Source of the DNA: an uncultured Acidimicrobiaceae bacterium
GTDB taxonomy: Bacteria; Actinomycetota; Acidimicrobiia; Spongiisociales; UBA5794
Direction: 5' to 3'
Assembly: GCA_947258375.1 (NCBI GenBank)
Contig: CAMYIJ010000004.1
Span: forward strand, 1 to 37,074
Length of the DNA stretch: 37,074 nucleotides
In this document: one piece after another, positions 31,509 through 37,074 of the stretch
Layout of the letters: every line of letters starts with the position of its first letter
Numbering within the stretch: position 1 is the first letter of the stretch
The notes under the pieces: generated by a model
Seen by the model: only the letters and a program-made list of their open reading frames with translations
Database searches by the model: none
What the model was told of the DNA's origin: nothing
Program-made: the position numbers and the translations under genes

Positions 31509-32369
31509 GTGGCTGTGTTCAAGCGCAAGGCGGCGGTGGCCGAGGAGGGTAGGGCGGCGATCCGCGCTCTGCTCGAGGATTTCACCTACGAACTGATCCC
31601 GCTGAGCAACGTGCTGCCCCAAGCCGCGTTCCTCCCGGAGGGTGCCCGGGTGTCGGTGACCGCCTCGCCGGCGATGGGCACACAAGCCACGGTCGATCTC
31701 TCACTGGAGCTACAGCAGCGTGGCTTCGACGTCATCCCCCATATCTCAGCTCGCCAGACCCGCGATCGAGCCGAGCTCGCGGGCGTCCTCAGCCAACTCG
31801 GCGACGCCGGGATTGCCGGGGCCTTCGTCGTGGGTGGCGATGCCGACCCGCCCGGCGAGTTCTTCGATGCCTCGGAGGTGCTCCAGGCAATGGAGGAGAT
31901 CGGCCACAACCTCACGATCGGCATCACGGCCTACCCCGAGGGCCACCACTTCATCCCCCGTGAGGACATCCAGCAGGCCCTCCTAGACAAGGAACGGCAC
32001 GCGGCATACATGACGACCCAGATGTGCTTCACGCCGGCCACCATTGCCGACTGGATCAGCGACCAGCGCCGGCGGGGCATCGGCCTGCCGATATCGATCG
32101 GCATCCCGGGGGTCGCCGAACTGCACAAACTGATTGGCATCTCGGCGCGGATCGGCGTCGGCACTTCAGTGCGTTTCCTCACCAAGAACAAGAGCCTGGC
32201 CGGCAGACTCGTCCGACCCGGCGGCTACTCCCCGGACGACCTGATCATCGGTCTCGCCGATGTTCTTGCCGACCCGATCGCCGATATCACGAGCTTCCAC
32301 TGCTACACGTTCAACCGTGTCGAAAAGACGGAGCAGTGGCGCCACGACATGCTGGAGAGCCTGGCGTAG
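31509..32369 (+). CDS. Methylenetetrahydrofolate reductase-family protein (MetF-like)
   Basis: The 286-residue protein starts at GTG 31509, five bases after the methyltransferase stop. 'ARVSVTASPAMGTQATVDLSLELQQRGFDVIPHISARQTRD' (in part), 'AFVVGGDADPPGEFFDASEVL', 'ITAYPEGHHFIP' and 'QMCFTPATIADWI' are MetF-type TIM-barrel segments; 'VIPHISAR' and 'YPEGH' correspond to FAD/folate-binding regions. In this operon the expected direction is oxidation of methyl-THF to methylene-THF. That feeds the one-carbon pool instead of making methionine. Last gene of the operon. Confidence 0.88.
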   Translation: MAVFKRKAAVAEEGRAAIRALLEDFTYELIPLSNVLPQAAFLPEGARVSVTASPAMGTQATVDLSLELQQRGFDVIPHISARQTRDRAELAGVLSQLGDAGIAGAFVVGGDADPPGEFFDASEVLQAMEEIGHNLTIGITAYPEGHHFIPREDIQQALLDKERHAAYMTTQMCFTPATIADWISDQRRRGIGLPISIGIPGVAELHKLIGISARIGVGTSVRFLTKNKSLAGRLVRPGGYSPDDLIIGLADVLADPIADITSFHCYTFNRVEKTEQWRHDMLESLA

Positions 32370-32473
32370 CTTCACCTCTGACTAGCGGGGAACCCGGCTC
32401 GCTCCGGCCGGACGGCGGGAGACCTTCGTGACCGTGTCTCTAAGGCGGTGGGCCGAAGTCGCCGACAATTACG

Positions 32474-32492
32474 GGAACGCCTTCGGCGTTCC
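32474..32492 (+). terminator. Hairpin downstream of the corrinoid operon, possible terminator
   Basis: GGAACGCC-TTC-GGCGTTCC is a perfect 8-bp stem with a three-base loop, followed by TTGTG rather than a real T-run. It lies 105 bases after the MetF-like stop and 40 bases before the next start. It may terminate or attenuate transcription; the weak T-tract lowers confidence. Confidence 0.4.
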
Positions 32493-32531
32493 TTGTGTCC
32501 CGGTATTGGCCCTGCCGGAACTGGAGGAGAG

Positions 32532-33467
32532 ATGAGACGTGCTGTCACAATGGCGATGATCGCGATGAGCCTGTTCGCGACGGCATGTGGACCCGGCGAC
32601 ACAGCGGCCGGCGACGTAGCGGATCCTGTCGGCCTCAGCGCGGCGGACCCGACAACGACGACCAGCCGGCCGCCCTTGGATGGAAGGGTGCTTCAGGTTG
32701 CCGACGAGTTCTGGCACAGCGGCTTCCACGTGGAGGTGAACAAAGCTGAGATCTTCAAATCGCGATCCATCTACGCCAGTCGGATCTCGTATTGGATCAG
32801 GGTGTGGGGCAACTTCGAGAACCAGGGCGGCGTCGCCGCTGCGTTCGACCCAGAGATGGCGATCGTGGCGTCCGATGATTCCTTCACCCACCGGCGGGGT
32901 AGGCCTCCCGCGGTACTCCCCGCGAGCTCGGCTCTCGGTTATCTCACTTTCTTGATATCGGAGGACCTCGACGTCGAATCTGCGGAATTGGTGATCGGTG
33001 GAGTCACCGAGAGCCAAGTACGAATACCGCTTGGCTCACCGGGGACTGCAATTCGCTTGGAGCCGGCAGATGTGGCGGTCAGCGGCCAACTGGCGACGGA
33101 GCTCATCGACTTCGACTTCACGGGTGCGTCGCTCCGCCACGACATCCCCCATCTCCATCGCCAGCTTGAATCGGGCAAGCGGGCACTCACGCTCAACTTC
33201 GACGTTACGAGCCGCGTCAGAGGTGATGTGCAGATCGCGCCGGACGACATAGCCCTCATCCTCCCCGACGGCTCGATCATCGAGCCGGTCGCAGCTGAGC
33301 TCGGGCCTCTGCCGGGCGATGACGATGGCATTACGACGCTCGACCGATTCGTGAGTTTCGTCGTTGACGAGAAACCGACCGGCCGCTTCACCCTTCGACT
33401 AGCGCTGGACGGTTTCTTCGTTGCGGAAGATGGCACGACCGAGGCCACGTTCGTTTTCAGTCTCTAG
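32532..33467 (+). CDS. Lipoprotein of unknown function
   Basis: The 311-residue protein starts at ATG 32532 with GGAGGAG upstream. A short signal ends in the lipobox LFATAC (Cys 19), followed by a Thr/Asp-rich linker. The mature part looks all-beta: alternating hydrophobic strands such as 'FHVEVNKAEIFKSR', 'YWIRVWGNFENQG', 'RALTLNFDVTSRV' and 'GRFTLRLALDGFF'. This suggests one or two immunoglobulin-like or DUF4352-like domains. I do not recognise a family with certainty. It is read in the same direction as the corrinoid operon but is separated by a hairpin. Confidence 0.75.
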   Translation: MRRAVTMAMIAMSLFATACGPGDTAAGDVADPVGLSAADPTTTTSRPPLDGRVLQVADEFWHSGFHVEVNKAEIFKSRSIYASRISYWIRVWGNFENQGGVAAAFDPEMAIVASDDSFTHRRGRPPAVLPASSALGYLTFLISEDLDVESAELVIGGVTESQVRIPLGSPGTAIRLEPADVAVSGQLATELIDFDFTGASLRHDIPHLHRQLESGKRALTLNFDVTSRVRGDVQIAPDDIALILPDGSIIEPVAAELGPLPGDDDGITTLDRFVSFVVDEKPTGRFTLRLALDGFFVAEDGTTEATFVFSL

Positions 33468-33509
33468 AGCCGTCCGACGAGGTCGGCATTCGGCGCGGCC
33501 GGTATGAGG

Positions 33510-33701
33510 CTATTCCGGCGCACCATCCCGGGGCGCGGCGGGCCCGGCACGACGCACCCGCCCGGCGCGCCGCGCAGTGTCGACCAGCACAGCTTCGATC
33601 TGGGCGTTGACCGATCGGAACTCGTCGGCTGCCCAGGCTTCGTAGACGTCGTAGAGCTCATGCGGGATGCGGAGGAGAAACTGCTTCCGCTGCCGTGCCA
33701 T
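33510..33701 (-). CDS. Small ribbon-helix-helix (Arc-like) protein
   Basis: The 63-residue protein has the N-terminal strand '[19 protein letters not shown]' and helix '[20 protein letters not shown]', the Arc-type ribbon-helix-helix fold. The strand would bind DNA as a dimer. I recall similar small actinobacterial proteins, '[12 protein letters not shown]', downstream of SPFH-domain genes. ATG 33701 is chosen over an upstream in-frame start that lacks conserved residues. It is 28 bases after the SPFH stop and probably co-transcribed. The C-terminal 20 residues are Arg/Pro/Ala-rich. It may regulate the SPFH promoter with its GATATC repeats. Confidence 0.78.
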   Translation of the reverse strand: MARQRKQFLLRIPHELYDVYEAWAADEFRSVNAQIEAVLVDTARRAGRVRRAGPAAPRDGAPE

Positions 33702-33729
33702 GGTGAGGCCCCGCCCGGGGTCCGAGCCG

Positions 33730-34620
33730 CTACCTGGCCAGGGTCCCGACGTTGACAACCGGGGTGGTCGGGTGGTCGCTGGCGATGACGGTCATCAGGT
33801 TCGAAGCGAACGTGGCCTTGCGGTCGCTGTCGAGGGGAATGGGATCGTGCCCTTCGGTTCCCTCCTCGAGCGCCTCGATAGCCTCCCGCACCATGAGAAC
33901 GGCGCCCTCGACGATCTTGGCCCGGGCCGCAACGATGGCGGCGGCCTGCTGGCGGCGCAGCATCGCCTCGGCGATCTCCGGGGCGTAGGCGAGGTCGGTG
34001 ATGCGAGCTTCGAGTATTTCGACGCCGGCATCGGTGACCCGCTCCTGGAGTTCTATCAACAGGTTTTCGTTGACCTCGCTCGTGTCGCCGATGAGCGTCG
34101 TCACGTGCGAGTCATCGAAGGCGTCATACGGATAGGAGCGGGCCAGCTGGCGCACGGCAGACTCGGACTGGGTGTGGACGTAGCTCGTGAAGTCGTCGAC
34201 GCCGAACACCGCCCGCGCGGTATCAATGACGCGCCACACGACGACGGCGGCGATATCGATGGGGTTACCGTTGGAATCGTTGACCTTCGACGTCACGGTG
34301 GTGAAGTTCCGTACCCGCAGCGAGACCTTGCGATTGAGATAGAGCGGGTTCGTAATCCGCAGCCCTGCCGTGCGGTCGGACCCGCGATAGTCCCCGAAGA
34401 GGGTGAGGACCGCCGCCTGATTCGGTTGCACCATGAAGAAGCTCACACTGATCACCACGGCCACCAGAAACAGGATTATCGCGATGACGACGACGGGCAC
34501 GATGTCGTTGACCACGCCGAAGATGAACAGCCCGACCGCCGTCAAGACCAGGACAACATCGGCTAACAGCCATATGACTCCGCTTCGGGTCCGTCCTTCA
34601 GATTCGGACAGTGCAGTCAT
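33730..34620 (-). CDS. SPFH/band-7 membrane protein
   Basis: The 296-residue protein has two adjacent N-terminal membrane segments (residues ~15-36 and ~42-62). The SPFH domain follows: '[20 protein letters not shown]', '[20 protein letters not shown]', '[19 protein letters not shown]' and '[15 protein letters not shown]'. It ends with a coiled segment '[23 protein letters not shown]'. Such proteins form large rings or microdomains in the membrane and affect protease access and membrane organisation. ATG 34620 is preceded by GAGGAGG. It is followed by the ribbon-helix-helix gene. Confidence 0.92.
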   Translation of the reverse strand: MTALSESEGRTRSGVIWLLADVVLVLTAVGLFIFGVVNDIVPVVVIAIILFLVAVVISVSFFMVQPNQAAVLTLFGDYRGSDRTAGLRITNPLYLNRKVSLRVRNFTTVTSKVNDSNGNPIDIAAVVVWRVIDTARAVFGVDDFTSYVHTQSESAVRQLARSYPYDAFDDSHVTTLIGDTSEVNENLLIELQERVTDAGVEILEARITDLAYAPEIAEAMLRRQQAAAIVAARAKIVEGAVLMVREAIEALEEGTEGHDPIPLDSDRKATFASNLMTVIASDHPTTPVVNVGTLAR

Positions 34621-34650
34621 TCTCGATGCCTCCTCATGTAGGTATCGAGG

Positions 34651-34680
34651 ATTATATCATAGTGATATCACATTGATATC
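34651..34680 (-). promoter_or_regulatory. Promoter with -10 TATAAT and 11-bp-spaced GATATC repeats
   Basis: On the minus strand a perfect TATAAT (34656-34651) lies 30 bases before the SPFH start. Three related hexamers, GATATC at 34675-34680, GATATC at 34664-34669 and TATATC at 34653-34658, are spaced 11 bp apart. They lie on one face of the helix and overlap the -10 box. The A+T-rich patch stands out in this G+C-rich sequence. It is a good candidate operator for the co-encoded ribbon-helix-helix protein. Confidence 0.55.
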
Positions 34681-34697
34681 GAAATTTCGCCAAGGAA

Positions 34698-35141
34698 TCA
34701 CTCGCCGATGTCCTCGTTCCAGAGATCGGGATGGGCGGCCATGAAGTCCTCCATCAGCGAGATGCATTCCGGGTTGTCCATCACGGTCAGTTCGACGCCG
34801 CGCGAGCGGACATAGTCTTCGGGCCCCCGGAAGCTCCGATTCTCGCCGACCACGATGTGGGGGATGCCGTAGAGCAGGGCAGCGCCCGAGCACATGTCGC
34901 AGGGCGACAGAGTCGAGTACAGAGTGGCTTCGCGGTAGTGCGCGGCCGGCAAGCGTCCGGCGTTCTCGAGGCAGTCCATCTCGGCATGAAGCACCACGCT
35001 GCCTTGCTGGACACGTTGGTTGTGGCCCCGGCCGACGATCTCGCCGTCGATCACGAGCACCGAGCCGATCGGGATGCCGCCCGTTTCGAGCCCCAACCGG
35101 GCCTCGCCAATTGCTGCCTGGAGGAATGGGTCGGTGCTCAT
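34698..35141 (-). CDS. Nucleoside/cytosine deaminase, fungal FCY1-like
   Basis: The 147-residue protein has the zinc site of the cytidine-deaminase fold: H52-A-E54 in 'VVLHAEMDCLENAGRL' and P80-C81-x-x-C84 in 'LSPCDMCSGAALLYGIP'. 'GGIPIGSVLVIDGEIVGRGHN' and the C-terminal 'DPDLWNEDIGE'-type ending ('HPDLWNEDIGE') match yeast cytosine deaminase more than TadA or bacterial CodA. The likely reaction is cytosine to uracil in pyrimidine salvage. It reads leftwards, with a repeat element in its upstream region. Confidence 0.9.
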   Translation of the reverse strand: MSTDPFLQAAIGEARLGLETGGIPIGSVLVIDGEIVGRGHNQRVQQGSVVLHAEMDCLENAGRLPAAHYREATLYSTLSPCDMCSGAALLYGIPHIVVGENRSFRGPEDYVRSRGVELTVMDNPECISLMEDFMAAHPDLWNEDIGE

Positions 35142-35162
35142 GAGCTGACAGTACCTTCGGGA

Positions 35163-35216
35163 GCGTTCGTTGTGCTTAAAACGGCGCTATAGGCGCGTTT
35201 TAAGCACAACGAACGC
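35163..35216. repeat. Dispersed palindromic repeat, copy 3 of 3
   Basis: Perfect 21-base arms (35163-35183 and 35196-35216) start GCGTTCGTTGTGCTTAAAAC and flank GCGCTATAGGCG. The inner arm differs from copy 2 (AAAACG versus AATCCGG), but the change is matched on the opposite arm, so pairing is kept. It lies between the deaminase start and the 3' end of the AzlD gene. The right flank CGCAGA is the same as in copies 1 and 2. Confidence 0.85.
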
Positions 35217-35227
35217 AGAAGTGGCCT

Positions 35228-35542
35228 CTAGAACAGCCAGTCCAGCAGCCACAGCGACAACATGCCGGCGACGATGGTGGGGCCCATGGCTCGGGTCTTC
35301 CAGGCCACCGCGATTGCGATGAGCCCGGCGACGAGGCGCAGGTTGTCGAAGCCGATATCGATGGACCCGGCGGGCGCGACCAACTCGGGTATGGCGATCG
35401 CGGCGAGTACCGCCGGGGCGACGAATCGGAGCGGCCGTTCGATATACGCGGGCACGCCGACCTTGCCCAGGACGCCGATGAACGACCACCTGATCAGGTA
35501 CGTACCGAGGCCGATGATGACGATGATCGCCCAGATGCTCAC
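35228..35542 (-). CDS. azlD: AzlD-family branched-chain amino acid transport subunit
   Basis: The 104-residue hydrophobic protein has three to four membrane segments and the family pattern 'GLGTYLIRWSFIGVLGKVG' and 'PLRFVAPAVLAAIAIPELV'. It pairs with AzlC in a branched-chain amino acid exporter in the membrane. GTG start overlaps the azlC stop (GTGA). It ends just after repeat copy 3. Confidence 0.9.
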   Translation of the reverse strand: MSIWAIIVIIGLGTYLIRWSFIGVLGKVGVPAYIERPLRFVAPAVLAAIAIPELVAPAGSIDIGFDNLRLVAGLIAIAVAWKTRAMGPTIVAGMLSLWLLDWLF

Positions 35543-36228
35543 CGGTTCAGCCTCCAGTCGCTGATGGAACCGGCGGCCACTCCGGCGACGGTTGCAACCA
35601 TGATTCCTGTGCCGTTTGGCATGTCGAGGCTCAGGACGGCGACGACTCCGCCGACGACGGCCGCGAGCAGCGCCGGGTGGGCCGCAATCGAACGGGCTAA
35701 GAGCGCCAGGAACACGAGGGCGATCGTGAAGTCCAGTGACCAGCTAGAAGGCACCTCTGCACCGACCACGACTCCCACCGTGGTGGCCAGCAGCCACGTT
35801 GTCCACAGCGTCGTCCCCACACCCAGGTAGTAAAACTTGATCGTGACGGGATCTTCATCGGGCCGGAAGTGTGCCATCGACATCACGAACGTCTGGTCCG
35901 TGAGCAAGTAGGGCAACCACAGCTGGTCGAGAGGACTGAGCTTGTGGAAGTGCGTCGCGAGCGCGGCACTGTACATGGCCATCCGCAGGTTGATCACGAT
36001 CGGGGTGGCGATGAGGACAATGGCGATGGCGTCGGCATCGACCAGCTCGATCAGGGCCAGCTGGGCAGCCCCTGCGAAGATGATCACCGACGTCGCCCAA
36101 CCCGCCAGGTTGTCGATGCCGGTGCCGGCGATCGTCACGCCGACGATGAGCCCAAACGGGACCGTGCCGAGCAGCAGGGGAGCCACCGCCCGAACGCCCT
36201 CTCTGAACCGGTCGTCGGCTGAAGCCAC
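35539..36228 (-). CDS. azlC: AzlC-family branched-chain amino acid exporter
   Basis: The 229-residue membrane protein begins 'FREGVRAVAPLLLGTVPFGLIVGVT', the AzlC signature. It continues with 'SVIIFAGAAQLALIELVDADA' and 'VINLRMAMYSAALATHFHKL' and further hydrophobic helices. It forms the large subunit of an AzlCD exporter. It is separated from the upstream cytochrome gene by about 110 bases with no recognised element. Confidence 0.92.
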   Translation of the reverse strand: MASADDRFREGVRAVAPLLLGTVPFGLIVGVTIAGTGIDNLAGWATSVIIFAGAAQLALIELVDADAIAIVLIATPIVINLRMAMYSAALATHFHKLSPLDQLWLPYLLTDQTFVMSMAHFRPDEDPVTIKFYYLGVGTTLWTTWLLATTVGVVVGAEVPSSWSLDFTIALVFLALLARSIAAHPALLAAVVGGVVAVLSLDMPNGTGIMVATVAGVAAGSISDWRLNR

Positions 36229-36338
36229 CTGCCCTCCTCGTCCCTACTTCCGGAAGGCCGGAGGCTAGTAGCAGTCAACAGACCGTTTACCGCTTACGGA
36301 ACCCTATCGTGGCGACAAGCACAAACCTCGAACCGCTG

Positions 36339-37074
36339 CTATTTCTCGAGAGCTCCGCCGGCAACCCAGTCGATGATCGTCTGGATGTCTGCCTCGGACA
36401 TTGATCCGCCCGGTGGCATGACCACGCCGTTGGGGTGGGTCCCGATCAGCGACTGCACGAGACGGCTCGTGTCCGGACTGCCCGGCACGATCGCCGGCCC
36501 GTCCGCGCCCGTCGTGATGGCTTCGGTATATGTCGTTCCCGTCCATCCACCCATTCCGCCGTGACACGCGGCGCAGGCCGCATCGAAGATCGGTAGCACG
36601 TCGGCATCGAACGTCGGCGCCGCGCCGCCGGGAGCAGTTGTCGGAGGAGGGGCCGAGGAATCGAGCGTGCGGATGTGCGCCACGAGCTGTTCGATCTGCG
36701 ACGAGGAGAGAATCTCGCCCCAGCCGATCATCGCCGTCGCACTATGGCCGAGGTCGATGGCGTCGAAGATGACGGAGTCCTGGTTCCACACTTGGAATTC
36801 GGGGTCGGCGAGCGAGGGGCCGACTCCGCCTTCACCGACGGGCCCGTGACACTGCGCACAAAGCTCGTCGTACACTTCCCGTCCGCTGGCGGTCGGTTGC
36901 GGCGAGCTCGGCGTGTCGGGGGGCAGCTCCACCGGCGGGTCCTCTTCCCATGCCCGCATGAAGGCGACTATGGCGTCGACCTGATCATCCTTGAGCGGTC
37001 CACCGAAAGTGTCGCCAAAGGGCGACATTCCGAAGTTCGGTTGTCCCTGCGAGATGATGGCCTCGAGCGTCCGG
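36339..37074 (-). CDS. Multi-haem cytochrome c-like protein, partial (5' end outside window)
   Basis: The frame is open to the window edge; the ATG at 37028 is internal, because 15 in-frame codons upstream ('TLEAIISQGQPNFGMSPFG') continue a cytochrome-c-like domain. Two haem sites are visible, 'CAQCHGPVGEGG' and 'CAACHGGMGGW'. Each is followed by a class I cytochrome ending, 'LSSSQIEQLVAHIRTL' and 'MSEADIQTIIDWVAGG'. The second part 'VVMPPGGSMSEADIQ' supplies the methionine ligand region. The first cut domain 'LKDDQVDAIVAFMRAWEE' would be a third. It is probably an exported electron carrier of aerobic respiration. No signal is visible because the N-terminus is missing. Confidence 0.88.
   Translation of the reverse strand, partial: RTLEAIISQGQPNFGMSPFGDTFGGPLKDDQVDAIVAFMRAWEEDPPVELPPDTPSSPQPTASGREVYDELCAQCHGPVGEGGVGPSLADPEFQVWNQDSVIFDAIDLGHSATAMIGWGEILSSSQIEQLVAHIRTLDSSAPPPTTAPGGAAPTFDADVLPIFDAACAACHGGMGGWTGTTYTEAITTGADGPAIVPGSPDTSRLVQSLIGTHPNGVVMPPGGSMSEADIQTIIDWVAGGALEK

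Noticed and set aside
33667..34566. 299-codon plus-strand frame
   Set aside because: Antisense to the SPFH gene and its partner; rich in Arg/His/Asp as expected for a shadow of a G+C-rich gene.
2567..35216. The three palindromes as a CRISPR array or insertion-sequence ends
   Set aside because: Copies are 14-19 kb apart, so not an array. No transposase, target duplications or inverted orientation between copies supports ordinary insertion-sequence ends.

Overview
The window is high-G+C bacterial chromosome with frequent GTG/TTG starts and many 1-8 base gene overlaps. The style suggests an actinobacterium, possibly an uncultured Acidimicrobiia-like lineage: tandem DsbA-like lipoprotein, Tat-type solute-binding lipoprotein, SPFH protein paired with a small ribbon-helix-helix protein. 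This is an inference from gene style, not a taxonomic proof. I see no rRNA, tRNA, CRISPR array, transposase, integrase or phage gene.

Region 1 (1-3206): a secreted protein cut by the window start, a divergent lipoprotein with two DsbA-like thioredoxin folds, and a small cupin.

Region 2 (3275-21263) is a large catabolic island. A polar-amino-acid-type ABC transporter and an SDR are read leftwards. A two-subunit CoA-transferase and a FAD amine/imino-acid oxidase are read rightwards. A second SDR and an AcoX/ATP-NAD-kinase-like protein are read leftwards. The rest is read rightwards: two P-protein-like (GcvPA/GcvPB-like) PLP subunits, a ferredoxin-FAD-Bfd fusion flavoprotein, a DapA-family lyase, a 3-hydroxyacyl-CoA-dehydrogenase-family enzyme, an old-yellow-enzyme and a PcaR-like IclR regulator. 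Six 15-bp sites of the form GTkC-N6-CGmAC lie in front of the transcription units of this island. They look like the operators of that IclR protein. The substrate is unknown; an N-substituted or cyclic amino acid fits best.

Region 3 (21355-32369) is a coherent methylamine/betaine module. EtfA, EtfB and a dimethylglycine-dehydrogenase-like FAD+GcvT protein form one leftward operon. The divergent rightward operon encodes a corrinoid protein, a small 'virulence factor' domain protein, a pterin-binding methyltransferase, a RamA-like corrinoid activator, a non-pyrrolysine MttB-family methyltransferase and a MetF-like reductase. Together they could demethylate glycine betaine or a similar quaternary amine through cobalamin to tetrahydrofolate, oxidise the methyl-folate, and then oxidise the dimethyl product with electrons passed to ETF. 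A 27-bp palindrome and a half-copy lie in the divergent promoter region.

Region 4 (32532-37074): an unknown lipoprotein, an SPFH/band-7 protein with a ribbon-helix-helix partner, a fungal-type cytosine deaminase homologue, an AzlC/AzlD exporter pair and a multi-haem cytochrome c cut by the window end.

Three copies of a dispersed ~55-bp palindrome (2567-2622, 21294-21347, 35163-35216) lie almost exactly at the borders of regions 2 and 3.
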